From JASHPR01 sp963833885 (lineage in GTDB: Bacteria > Actinomycetota > Actinomycetes > Streptosporangiales > Streptosporangiaceae): a stretch of DNA of 45,693 nucleotides. The position numbers and the translations under genes were made by a program. The stretch spans positions 1 to 45,693 of the forward strand of contig CAWHZU010000018.1 in assembly GCA_963833885.1 (NCBI GenBank). Direction: 5' to 3'. The notes below the pieces were generated by a model. The model ran no database searches, was not told the origin of the DNA, and saw only the letters and a program-made list of their open reading frames with translations. Of this stretch, positions 26,942 through 35,134 are shown piece after piece. Every line of letters begins with the position of its first letter. Positions within the stretch are counted from its first letter, which is position 1.

Positions 26942-27035
26942 CTGATCGTTGGCCTCTAGCGGTTCCGGGCCGGCCGGCGGGCGTTGCTCACGTGATCCAC
27001 GTTAACTCTGTCCGCAATGCGTGGTGTACTTGGTG

Positions 27036-27058
27036 CCTGGTACGCACCGCGTACCTGG
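27036..27058. promoter_or_regulatory. Palindromic operator upstream of marR
   Basis: GGTACGC-ACC-GCGTACC is a perfect 7-bp dyad with a 3-base centre, extended by CC/GG after one mismatch. It lies about 75 bases before the marR start, in the divergent gap with DUF2530. Confidence 0.7.
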
Positions 27059-27104
27059 CCAACCCCGCTATCGGCCATGCGGAATGCGAGGCACTCCGCT
27101 ACCG

Positions 27105-27130
27105 TTAGCAAGAGTAATGACTCAGGCTAA
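27105..27130. promoter_or_regulatory. Imperfect dyad at the marR start, possible autoregulatory site
   Basis: TTAGC-AA-GAGT-AATG-ACTC-AG-GCTAA: arms of 11 with two mismatches, overlapping the first ATG. Position and size suit a MarR dimer site. Confidence 0.5.
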
Positions 27131-27591
27131 TGAACATGACTACACAAGAGACCGAGTCCGACGCGGGCCTGGCCTCGGAGCTCCGGATCTCGGTGACGCG
27201 GCTCGCGCGCCGGCTGCGCGCCGAGCGGGCCGCGCACGGATTGCCCGTGCTCTCCGAGCTGTCCGACACCCAGATGGGCGCCCTCGGAACACTCGTGGCG
27301 CATGGCGCCATGACGCCGGGCGAGCTCGCCGAGCACGAGAAGGTGCAGCCGCCCTCCATGACGAGGGTCATCGCCGTTCTCGAGCAGCACGGTTTGGTCG
27401 CGCGCGCCGCGCATTCCACGGACAAGCGCCAGGTGATGCTCACGGTGACGGACACCGGCCGGGAGCTGGTGTACCAGTCGCGGCGGGTCAGGGAGGCCTG
27501 GCTGGCCAAGCGGCTGCAGGAGCTGACCCCGGCCGAACGGGCGAAGCTGCGCGCGGCAGCGCCCATCCTGGAGAAGCTCAGTCAGTCCTGA
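27130..27591 (+). CDS. MarR family transcriptional regulator
   Basis: A 153-residue winged-helix regulator: MTPGELAEHEKVQPPSMTRV is the recognition region and DKRQVMLTVTDTGREL the wing. ATG at 27130 or 27136 are equally plausible starts. Its stop overlaps the beginning of the MFS gene, so it probably controls that transporter together with itself, the usual arrangement for MarR-efflux pairs. Ligand unknown. Confidence 0.9.
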   Translation: MNMTTQETESDAGLASELRISVTRLARRLRAERAAHGLPVLSELSDTQMGALGTLVAHGAMTPGELAEHEKVQPPSMTRVIAVLEQHGLVARAAHSTDKRQVMLTVTDTGRELVYQSRRVREAWLAKRLQELTPAERAKLRAAAPILEKLSQS

Positions 27592-28838
27592 CCGGGCTGC
27601 TGCAGCGGACCTTCGGGTCGCTGCACACCCGCAACTACCGGCTGTTCGCGACCGGCCAGGTGATCTCGAACACAGGCACCTGGATGCAGCGGGTGGCGCA
27701 GGACTGGCTGGTGCTCGAGCTCACCCACGGCAGCGGGACGGCGCTCGGCCTCACCACCGGGCTGCAGTTCCTGCCGACGCTGCTCAGCATGTGGGGCGGG
27801 ATGGTCGCCGACCGGTACTCCAAGCGCCGCGTGCTGATGGCGACCCAGGCGGCCATGGGCGGGCTCGCGCTGATCCTCGGCGTGCTGGCGATCACCCACA
27901 GCGTGCAGATCTGGCAGGTGTACACGCTGGCGTTCGCGCTCGGCATGGTCACCGTCGTCGACAACCCGACCCGGCAGGCGTTCGCCACCGAGATGGTGGG
28001 CCGCGACGGCCTCGCGAACGCGATCGCGCTCAACAGCGCGGTGTTCAACCTCGCCAGGATCGTCGGCCCTGCGGTGGCCGGGCTGGTCATCAGCCTGCTC
28101 GGGACGCCGACCGCGTTCCTGGTCAACGCGGCGTCCTACGGTGCCGTGCTGATCAGCCTCAAGCTGATGCGGGTGACCGACCTGAACGTGGTGGAGTCCG
28201 TGCCCCGGGCAAAGGGGCAGCTGCGCGAGGCCATGCACTACGTCAGGGAGCGCCCGGCGCTGTGGATGACCATGGTGCTGATCTTCTTCGTGGCCACGTT
28301 CGGGATGAACTTCCAGGTGACCAACGCGCTGATGTCGCGTCAGGTGTTCCACACCGGCGCTGGCCTGTTTGGCCTGGCGTCCGCGGTACTCGCGGTCGGA
28401 TCGCTGGCAGGCGCGCTGCTCGCCGCCCGCCGCGCCAGGCCCACGATGACGCTGCTGATAGGCACGGCCGGTGCGTTCAGCGTCTTTGAAGTGGTCTCCG
28501 GCCTGATGCCGAACTTCTGGTCGTACCTGATCATGCTGGTGCCGACCGGCCTGGCCCTGCTGACGTTCTCGACCGCCGCGAACTCCGCGACCCAGCTCGG
28601 CACCACCGCCGAGATGCGCGGCCGCGTCATGGGCCTGTACATGCTGGTCTTTCTCGGCGGCGCGCCGATCGGGTCGCCGCTGGTCGGCTGGGCAGCCGAG
28701 GCGTTCGGCCCCCGGGTGAGCCTGCTCGCCGGGGGGGTCATCTCCGGGCTGGCCACCGCGGTGGTCGGGCTGATGCTCGCGCGCAGCCGGGGCAAGCGGG
28801 TGCGCGAGTACCTGCGGCCCGCGCGACTGGTCGCCTGA
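27588..28838 (+). CDS. MFS efflux transporter (EntS/MFS_3 type)
   Basis: A 416-residue transporter with the family start LLQRTFGSLHTRNYRLFATG, QVISNTGTWMQRVAQDWLVL in helix 1, GGMVADRYSKRRVLM as the loop 2-3 signature, and about 12 hydrophobic helices. No ATG or GTG is available in frame at the expected position. CTG at 27588-27590, which overlaps the marR TGA (CTGA), gives exactly the family N-terminus, so a rare CTG start with translational coupling is inferred. Probably a drug or small-molecule exporter. Confidence 0.88.
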   Translation: MTGLLQRTFGSLHTRNYRLFATGQVISNTGTWMQRVAQDWLVLELTHGSGTALGLTTGLQFLPTLLSMWGGMVADRYSKRRVLMATQAAMGGLALILGVLAITHSVQIWQVYTLAFALGMVTVVDNPTRQAFATEMVGRDGLANAIALNSAVFNLARIVGPAVAGLVISLLGTPTAFLVNAASYGAVLISLKLMRVTDLNVVESVPRAKGQLREAMHYVRERPALWMTMVLIFFVATFGMNFQVTNALMSRQVFHTGAGLFGLASAVLAVGSLAGALLAARRARPTMTLLIGTAGAFSVFEVVSGLMPNFWSYLIMLVPTGLALLTFSTAANSATQLGTTAEMRGRVMGLYMLVFLGGAPIGSPLVGWAAEAFGPRVSLLAGGVISGLATAVVGLMLARSRGKRVREYLRPARLVA

Positions 28839-28871
28839 CGCCGGTCACCGCTGGCCTGGCAGCATGCAGGT

Positions 28872-29444
28872 GTGAGGTTGTTCATTGCGGTCGTGCCGCC
28901 GCGTGCGGTGCTCGATGAGCTCGAGGCGGCGGTGGCGCCGCTGCGGCCCGGCTGGCCCGCGCTGCGCTGGACCGGCATGCCCGCCTGGCACCTCACGCTC
29001 GCGTTCCTTGGCGAGGTCGGCGACGACACGGCGGCCGCGCTCGGGCCGCGGCTGGAGCGGGCCGCGGGCCGGCACCCGGGCCTTCCGGTGTCCCTGGCTG
29101 GCGGCGGGGCCTTCCCCGGCCCGGCCCGTGCCCGGGTGCTGTGGACCGGACTCCGTGGCGACCACCGTGCCCTTGCGGCGCTGGCCGCGTCCGTCGCGGC
29201 CGGCGCGCGGCGCGCCGGGGCGCCCCCGCCGGACGAGGGCAGGCGGTTCCGGCCGCACGTGACCCTCGCCCGGTGCCGCGAGCCCGCCGACGTCAGCGGG
29301 CTGGTCGCCGAGCTATCCGGCTACGCGGGCGCACCCTGGACGGCGACCGAGATCCACCTGATCCGCAGCACCCCCGGCGGTGTGGGTGCCGCGCCGCACT
29401 ACGAGACCGTCTCCCGCTGGCCGCTGCACCCGCCCGCTTCATGA
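28872..29444 (+). CDS. thpR: RNA 2',3'-cyclic phosphodiesterase (2'-5' RNA ligase family)
   Basis: A 190-residue 2H phosphoesterase. Both catalytic HxT motifs are present: HLTLAFLGE and HVTLARCRE. The N-terminus MRLFIAVVPP is typical of ThpR. It opens 2',3'-cyclic phosphates in RNA in vitro; its role in the cell is uncertain. GTG start. Its stop codon lies inside the long dyad at 29438-29494. Confidence 0.92.
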   Translation: MRLFIAVVPPRAVLDELEAAVAPLRPGWPALRWTGMPAWHLTLAFLGEVGDDTAAALGPRLERAAGRHPGLPVSLAGGGAFPGPARARVLWTGLRGDHRALAALAASVAAGARRAGAPPPDEGRRFRPHVTLARCREPADVSGLVAELSGYAGAPWTATEIHLIRSTPGGVGAAPHYETVSRWPLHPPAS

Positions 29445-29494
29445 TCGTGGGTTTTCGCAAATAGAGCACGCATAAAACCCACCGCGATCATGAA
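29438..29494. repeat. Long inverted repeat between convergent genes, terminator and possible dispersed element
   Basis: Outer arms TTCATGATCG and CGATCATGAA (10 bp), a three-base bulge, inner arms TGGGTTTT and AAAACCCA (8 bp), and an 18-base loop. It spans the thpR stop and the last codons of the methyltransferase, so it can terminate both transcripts. It is AT-richer than its surroundings. Confidence 0.85.
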
Positions 29495-30303
29495 ACCTGG
29501 CCGTCCAGGCGGCGGGCGATGTGCAGCACGGCGCCCCAGTGCCGGCGGAGCGTGCCGTCCGGGCGCTCGGCCAGGCGCCGCCTGATCTCGCCGTAGAGGC
29601 GTTCCCGTTGCCAGTCCGCCATCGCGATGTGCCCGGAGAACGTCTCGAGCAGCGCGATGTAGCCCTCGGCGTCGTAGATCTGCTCCCAGTCGAAGTGCCG
29701 GACGAGGATGACCTCGAACAGCCCGCTCGCCTCGATCTCGTCGGTGTGCACGGTCACCTCGCCCGGGCGTGGCCAGGTGGAATCGGACGGCAGCCCCTCG
29801 CCGATCTCGTCGTACACCTCCTGAAGCTCCTGGAAGAACGGATCACCGTCGTCGGGTACCACGTGCGTGGCGCTCCAGAACGCCAGGTGGCCTCCGGGGC
29901 GCAGCGCGCGCCACGCGGCCCGGTAGCGGAGTTCCGGATCGATCCAGTGCCACGCGGTCGCGGCGAAGACCAGGTCGGACTCGTCGCCGGGGGTCGGCTG
30001 CCAGTCCTCGAAGCGTCCCTGGACGACTTCAGCGTCCAGCCCGGCAAGGTTGCGGCGGGCCGCAGCGGCCAGCTCAGCGCCGAGCTCTATGCAGGTGATC
30101 TGGAAGCCGCGGGCGGCCAGCGGGACCGTTGCCTTGCCGGTGGCGCAGCCGACCTCGAGCAGCCGGTCGCCCGGAGCCAAACCGGCGGTGGCGATCAGCG
30201 CCTCGAAGAGCTCGGCGGGGTATTCCGGGCGGGCGCGCTGGTAGGTGTCGGCGGTCTGGTTGAAGGTCTGGCGCAGCCGCAGCCGTTCGTCGTCGGGGAT
30301 CAC
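29488..30303 (-). CDS. SAM-dependent class I methyltransferase
   Basis: A 271-residue protein with a Rossmann methyltransferase core: motif I LLEVGCATGKATVPLAARG, an acidic residue in ITCIELGAE, FAATAWHWIDPELRY as motif IV/post-IV, and LRPGGHLAFWSA as motif V. The start FNQTADTYQRARPEYP is typical of small-molecule methyltransferases. The GTG at 30303 overlaps the upstream stop by four bases (GTGA), so it is co-translated with the kinase-like gene. Substrate unknown. Confidence 0.88.
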   Translation of the reverse strand: MIPDDERLRLRQTFNQTADTYQRARPEYPAELFEALIATAGLAPGDRLLEVGCATGKATVPLAARGFQITCIELGAELAAAARRNLAGLDAEVVQGRFEDWQPTPGDESDLVFAATAWHWIDPELRYRAAWRALRPGGHLAFWSATHVVPDDGDPFFQELQEVYDEIGEGLPSDSTWPRPGEVTVHTDEIEASGLFEVILVRHFDWEQIYDAEGYIALLETFSGHIAMADWQRERLYGEIRRRLAERPDGTLRRHWGAVLHIARRLDGQVS

Positions 30304-31319
30304 CAAGACAGCCTGTCCTGTCCCTCCCCGGCGGTCCAACGCTTTTCCGCCTCTTCCGCCGCCGGGCTGACGGGGCGCGGGTTGTCCCGGGCGGCGGTCT
30401 CGAGCTCGTCGACCAGCGCCGCCATGCGGACCGCCTCGTCCGCCACCTGCCGCATCATGCGCTCGGCTTCATCATCAGCCAGCCCGCCGCGCCCGCGGTG
30501 GTACTCGGCCAGGCCGGCCAGCACGCTGAGCGGCCTGCGCATCCGCCGGCAGGTATCGGCGACGGCCGCCGCCGTCCGCTGAGCGGCATCATGCGCAGCT
30601 GCCTTGGCCCCGGCCGTGTCACGCGCTGTCACCCCGGCCGCCGCTTCGGCCCCGGCCGCCGCCGGGCGGGGACGGAGCAGCAAGCGGGTGATCACGGCGG
30701 CCGCGGCCGTGGCCAGCAGCGCCACCAGGCCGGTCACCTGCAGGCTGAGGAGCGTGAGGCGGCCGACGGTCCGGCCGACGCCGGCCAGATTCAGCCCGAT
30801 GACCAGCGTTCCGGCGTACCCGGACCTGATCTTGCTGGTGACCGAGAACGAGGAATCGTCGGCCCCGTATACGAACGGGATGTGGTCGGCCCGGTAGCTG
30901 ACCGGCTCGGAGATCTCCAGCCAGCCACTGCGCGGGTTCGGCGGCGTGGCCGGGCCCGCGCTTATCAGTTGCTGGCCGCCGGCGCTGCGCACCTCGACGC
31001 TGACCGCCGAGCCCGCGACGCCCAGGCCGGGCGCGCCGGGCGCCACCCGGAATCCCGGAAACAGCGTGAACGGCCGACTGTTGAGCAGGGCGGTGTAGGA
31101 ACGCAGCTGCTGATCCGCCTGCCGCGTCAGGTAGTCCCTGGCCACCACGTGGGTGACCACGGTGATCGCCCCGCCGCCGGTGGCCACCAGGCAGAAGACC
31201 GCCGCCGCCAGCCTGGCAAGCAGCGGCCACCTGGCTGGCGTCCAAGCGCGCAGCCGTGCCGCAGCGGCCCCGCCGTCCGGAAAGCCGTGCCACCACACGC
31301 TTCCAGTCTGCGCGCCCAA
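30300..31319 (-). CDS. Degenerate sensor-histidine-kinase-like membrane protein (no catalytic domain)
   Basis: A 339-residue protein. Transmembrane helix 1 (LARLAAAVFCLVATGGGAIT) and helix 2 (LTLLSLQVTGLVALLATAAA) flank a roughly 130-residue outside sensor region. After an Ala-rich linker comes a dimerisation-helix-like segment, CRRMRRPLSVLAGLAEYHRG, then MMRQVADEAVRMAALVDELE. It follows the HisKA pattern, but Arg stands where the phospho-acceptor His of HELRTPL should be, and no ATPase domain follows before the stop. It therefore cannot autophosphorylate. It may be a ligand-sensing partner of a real kinase or a relic. Overlaps the methyltransferase start. Confidence 0.75.
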   Translation of the reverse strand: MGAQTGSVWWHGFPDGGAAAARLRAWTPARWPLLARLAAAVFCLVATGGGAITVVTHVVARDYLTRQADQQLRSYTALLNSRPFTLFPGFRVAPGAPGLGVAGSAVSVEVRSAGGQQLISAGPATPPNPRSGWLEISEPVSYRADHIPFVYGADDSSFSVTSKIRSGYAGTLVIGLNLAGVGRTVGRLTLLSLQVTGLVALLATAAAAVITRLLLRPRPAAAGAEAAAGVTARDTAGAKAAAHDAAQRTAAAVADTCRRMRRPLSVLAGLAEYHRGRGGLADDEAERMMRQVADEAVRMAALVDELETAARDNPRPVSPAAEEAEKRWTAGEGQDRLSW

Positions 31320-31373
31320 TCCGATCTGGTCAGCCTCGCCGTGCCCGGCTCCGCATTAGTGTCGCCGGACGGC

Positions 31374-31892
31374 CTAGAAGTAGCCGGTGGTGCCGTCGAC
31401 GGTTTCCCGCAGCAGGTCGGCGTGGCCGTTGTGCCGGGCGTACTCCTCGATCATGTGCGTCAAGATCCAGCGCAGCGAGAACTGCTCGCCCGTTCGCGAG
31501 GAACCCTCCTTGCTGAGCACATCCAGGTCGGGAGCTGCCGCGACCGCCTGCCGGGAGGCGTCGCATTCCGCCTCGAAGGCGCTGAACGCCGCGGCGACGT
31601 CCGCCTCGTCGACGCCGTTGAAGTCGCCGTCGCGGTCGTCGGGCGTCGAGTAGAGGTCGGGCGCGTCCTCGCCGAGCAGCACCTGCTGGAACCAGCCGCG
31701 CTCGACGTCGGTCATGTGCCGGATCAGCCCGAGCAGGGACATGGTCGACGGCGGGACCGAACGCCGCCTGAGCTGCTCGTCGGTGAGCCCCTCGCACTTC
31801 CAGAGCAGGATCGCGCGGTGATGCTCCAGCCAGCCGATCAGCATGTCCCGCTCGCCGGACTGCAGGCCTGGGCGGCTCCGGTCATTAATCAT
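31374..31892 (-). CDS. DinB / DUF664 family protein
   Basis: A 172-residue four-helix-bundle protein. The metal-site histidines expected for the family lie in LLGLIRHMTDVERGW and LTHMIEEYARHNGHADLL. Such proteins include thiol-dependent transferases (mycothiol or bacillithiol type), so a mycothiol-dependent activity is possible in an actinomycete. Ends beside the kinase-like gene, 54 bases away. Confidence 0.9.
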   Translation of the reverse strand: MINDRSRPGLQSGERDMLIGWLEHHRAILLWKCEGLTDEQLRRRSVPPSTMSLLGLIRHMTDVERGWFQQVLLGEDAPDLYSTPDDRDGDFNGVDEADVAAAFSAFEAECDASRQAVAAAPDLDVLSKEGSSRTGEQFSLRWILTHMIEEYARHNGHADLLRETVDGTTGYF

Positions 31893-31946
31893 GCGGTGAC
31901 CCTTTCACGCCGCCAGCCGCACCGGCCACGGATTTTGACGGACGGG

Positions 31947-33065
31947 TTAGAGCCGCTCGACGACGTAGTCGATGCAGGCGGTGAGCGCCTGCACGTCGGC
32001 CGGGTCCACGGCCGGGAACATGCCGATCCGGAGCTGGTTGCGGCCGAGCTTGCGGTAGGAGTCGGTGTCCACGATCCCGTTGGTCCGCAGCGCCGCCGAC
32101 AGCGCCTTCGCGTCGATGCCGTCTTCGAAGTCGATCGTGCCTACGACCTGGGAGCGCTGCAGCGGGTCGGCCACGTAGGGCGTGGCGTAGGACGTCCGCT
32201 CGGCCCAGTCGTAGAGCGTGGCCGAGGACTGCGCGGTCCTGGCCGTGGCCCAGGTGAGCCCGCCGTGGCCGAGCAGCCACTTCACTTGGTCGGCCAGCAG
32301 GAACAGCGTTGCCACCGCCGGGGTGTTATACGTCTGCTGCAGCCGGGAGTTGTCGATCGCGGTCTGCAGCGAGAAGAACTCGGGGATGTAGCGGCCGCTG
32401 GCCGCCACCTTCCCGGCCCGGTCCAGCGCGGCCGGCGACATCAGCGCTATCCAGAGCCCGCCGTCGGACCCGAACGACTTCTGCGGCGCGAAGTAGTACA
32501 CGTCCACCTCGCCGGCCCGTACCGGAAGGCCGCCCGCCCCGCTGGTGGCGTCGACGATCACCAGCGAGTCCGCGTCGGCGCCGGCGACCCGGCCGACCGG
32601 CATCGCCACCCCGGTGGAGGTCTCGTTGTGGGTCAGCGCGTAGGTGTCGACGCCCGCTTCGGCCATGGGCTGCGGGTGGGTGCCCGGCGGCGACTCGATG
32701 ACCGTGGGCGCGTCCAGCCACGGAGCGGCCGCGGTCACCTTGGCGAACTTCGACGAGAATTCCCCGAACGACAGGTGCTGGGATTTGTGGTCGACCAGGC
32801 CGAACGCGGCAATATCCCAGAACGCGGTGGTTCCTCCGTTGCCCAGCACCACTTCGTACCCGTTCGGGCAACTAAAGAGATCAGCCATTCCCTCCCGGAT
32901 CCGCTGCACGAGCGAGCGGACTGGTGCCTGCCGGTGCGAGGTCCCGAGATAGGCGGAACCGGAGCTGGCCAGCGCGGCCAGCTGCTCGGGCCGGACCTTC
33001 GACGGGCCGCAGCCGAACCGCCCGTCGGCCGGGCGCAGCTCGTCGGGGATGGTGATCTCTGTCAC
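31947..33065 (-). CDS. serC: Phosphoserine aminotransferase
   Basis: A 372-residue PLP aminotransferase of serine (and vitamin B6) synthesis, converting 3-phosphohydroxypyruvate and glutamate. FGCGPSKVRPEQL at the N-terminus, THNETSTGVAMP, VDATSGAGGLPV and the PLP lysine Lys196 in YYFAPQKSFGSDGG match the actinobacterial SerC type. Four bases separate it from citrate synthase upstream, suggesting one transcript. Confidence 0.95.
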   Translation of the reverse strand: MTEITIPDELRPADGRFGCGPSKVRPEQLAALASSGSAYLGTSHRQAPVRSLVQRIREGMADLFSCPNGYEVVLGNGGTTAFWDIAAFGLVDHKSQHLSFGEFSSKFAKVTAAAPWLDAPTVIESPPGTHPQPMAEAGVDTYALTHNETSTGVAMPVGRVAGADADSLVIVDATSGAGGLPVRAGEVDVYYFAPQKSFGSDGGLWIALMSPAALDRAGKVAASGRYIPEFFSLQTAIDNSRLQQTYNTPAVATLFLLADQVKWLLGHGGLTWATARTAQSSATLYDWAERTSYATPYVADPLQRSQVVGTIDFEDGIDAKALSAALRTNGIVDTDSYRKLGRNQLRIGMFPAVDPADVQALTACIDYVVERL

Positions 33066-33069
33066 GTGG

Positions 33070-34179
33070 TCAGACTTCCTTGTCGAGGACGTCGGCCGCG
33101 CCGGTCACCTCCGATACCGGACGGCTCTTCGGGCCTACGTAGCGCGCGCTCGGCCGGATCAGCCGGTTGGCGTGCTTCTGCTCCATGATGTGCGCGGCCC
33201 AGCCAGCGGTCCGCGCGCAGGTGAACATGGAGGTGAACATGTGGAAGGGTACCTGCGCGAAGTCCAGCACGACGGCAGACCAGAACTCGACGTTGGTGGC
33301 GAGCACCCGGTCTGGCCTGCGCTCGTGCAGCTCGGCCAGGGCCGCCTTCTCGAGCGCCTCGGCCACCTCGAACTTGGGCGCGCCGAGCTCCCTGGCGGTC
33401 CGGCGGAGCACCCGGGCCCGCGGGTCCTCGGCCCGGTAGACCCGGTGGCCGAAGCCCATCAGCCGGTCGCCGCGGTCCAGCGCCGCCTTGACCCAGGCTT
33501 CGGCGTCGCCGCTCTGCTCGACCTCCTGGATCATGCTGAGCACCCGGGCCGGCGCGCCACCGTGCAGCGGGCCGGACAGCGCGCCTACCGCGCCGGACAG
33601 CGCCGCTGCCACGTCGGCCCCGGTGGACGCGATCACCCGGGCGGTGAACGTGGAGGCGTTCATGCCGTGCTCGGCGGCGGAGACCCAGTAGGAGTCGATC
33701 GCCTTCACGTGCTTGGGGTCCGGCTCGCCCTGCCAGCGGATCATGAACCGCTCGGTGATCGTCTTCGCCTCGTCCACCCGCTTCTGCGGGACCATGGGCA
33801 GGCCGAGGCCCCGCGCCGCCTGCGCGACGAACGAGAGGGCCATCACCGACGCCCGGGCCAGGTCGTCCCGGGCCTGCTCGTCGCTGATGTCGAGCAGCTG
33901 GTGCATCCCCCAGGCCGGTGCGAGCATCGCCAGCGCGCTCTGCACGTCGACCCGGATGTCGCCGGAGTGCACCGGGATCGGGTAGGGCTCGGCCGGCGGC
34001 AGCCCGGGCTCGAACGAGTTGTCGACCAGCAGGCCCCACACGTGGCCATAGGTCACGTGGCCGACGAGTTCCTCAATGTCCACTCCCCGATAGCGAAGCG
34101 CGCTGCCTTCCCGGTCGGGCTCGGCGATTTCGGTCTCGAACGCGACGACACCCTCTAGGCCTGGCACGAAGTCGGACAT
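33070..34179 (-). CDS. citA: Citrate synthase 2
   Basis: A 369-residue type of citrate synthase that condenses oxaloacetate and acetyl-CoA. Active-site regions AAEHGMNAST, GPLHGGAPARVL and RLMGFGHRVYRAEDPRA are intact. In the final catalytic block the usual NVDF is NVEF, so the general-base Asp appears as Glu; I believe this is shared by actinobacterial citrate synthase 2 but cannot check. The start ATG has GGAGA upstream. Divergent from pdxH. Confidence 0.93.
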   Translation of the reverse strand: MSDFVPGLEGVVAFETEIAEPDREGSALRYRGVDIEELVGHVTYGHVWGLLVDNSFEPGLPPAEPYPIPVHSGDIRVDVQSALAMLAPAWGMHQLLDISDEQARDDLARASVMALSFVAQAARGLGLPMVPQKRVDEAKTITERFMIRWQGEPDPKHVKAIDSYWVSAAEHGMNASTFTARVIASTGADVAAALSGAVGALSGPLHGGAPARVLSMIQEVEQSGDAEAWVKAALDRGDRLMGFGHRVYRAEDPRARVLRRTARELGAPKFEVAEALEKAALAELHERRPDRVLATNVEFWSAVVLDFAQVPFHMFTSMFTCARTAGWAAHIMEQKHANRLIRPSARYVGPKSRPVSEVTGAADVLDKEV

Positions 34180-34367
34180 CTGGTCTCCTGGTCTCTCCTT
34201 GGTCGCCGGCTGGCCTGGCGGGCCCCGGGCAGCGTTGCGTAGTTGCCGACCTATTCAACCGCGCTCGCGCGTTTTCTGGTAACCCGGCCCGGCCAGGCAA
34301 TGTAGCCGGCGGGCCGGAACCCGCGGGTGGTGGCGGCGGGCCCTGCCGTATGTGAGGATCGCTACCC

Positions 34368-35000
34368 GTGGATACGATCAGCCACGCACCTGACGAGCCG
34401 ATCCTCACCGCGGAAATGCTCGCGGCGGACCCGATGAACCAGTTCGCGGCCTGGATGGCGGACGCTGTTGCGGCGCCGCTTCCTGAGCCGACTGCGATGG
34501 TCCTGGCCACCGTCTCGGCCAGCGGCCGGCCCAGGGCCAGGACCGTCCTGCTCAAACAGCACGATTCCGGCGGATTCACCTTCTATACCAACCGCACCTC
34601 GCGCAAGGGCACCGACCTTGCCGAGGTCCCGCGGGCGTCCTTGGTCTTCCCCTGGTTCCCGATGCACCGGCAGGTGATCGTCGAGGGCTCGGTGTCCGAG
34701 CTGTCCGCCGGGGAGAGCGAGCCCTACTTCCATTCCCGCCCGCGCGGCTCCCAGCTTGGCGCCTGGGCCAGCCGGCAGTCCACGGTTATCGGCTCCCGGG
34801 CCGAGCTTGACGATCGTTACGCCGAGCTGGAACGGCGCTGGCCGGACGGGATGGACGTGCCCATGCCCGACTTTTGGGGCGGATATCTGGTGGTTCCGGA
34901 CGTGGTCGAATTCTGGCAGGGGCGGACGAACCGGCTGCACGACCGTTTCCGGTATCGCCGGGAAGCCGGCCGGTGGGTTTTCGAGCGGCTCGCACCGTGA
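34368..35000 (+). CDS. pdxH: Pyridoxamine 5'-phosphate oxidase
   Basis: A 210-residue FMN oxidase that makes pyridoxal phosphate. RPRARTVLLKQHDSGGFTFY binds FMN, and RQVIVEGSVSELSAGES and the C-terminal FWQGRTNRLHDRFRYR carry substrate contacts. GTG start. It neighbours serC, which also feeds vitamin B6 synthesis and uses PLP. The transcript seems to have a very short leader. Confidence 0.95.
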   Translation: MDTISHAPDEPILTAEMLAADPMNQFAAWMADAVAAPLPEPTAMVLATVSASGRPRARTVLLKQHDSGGFTFYTNRTSRKGTDLAEVPRASLVFPWFPMHRQVIVEGSVSELSAGESEPYFHSRPRGSQLGAWASRQSTVIGSRAELDDRYAELERRWPDGMDVPMPDFWGGYLVVPDVVEFWQGRTNRLHDRFRYRREAGRWVFERLAP

Positions 35001-35134
35001 CGGTGAAGGCACCCCCGGCCAGCTCTCGTATCCGGCATCCCCGGCCGGCCCTCGCATCCGGCACCTCTCGGCTGTCTCTGCAGATTTCGCCGAGGTCGCC
35101 GCGCAGCATAGCATCGGTGCAGAGGGGAGGCCCC

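Noticed and set aside
30498..33188. 896-residue plus-strand frame, the longest in the window
   Set aside because: Antisense to the kinase-like gene, DinB and SerC. Composition is that of a GC-rich shadow frame.
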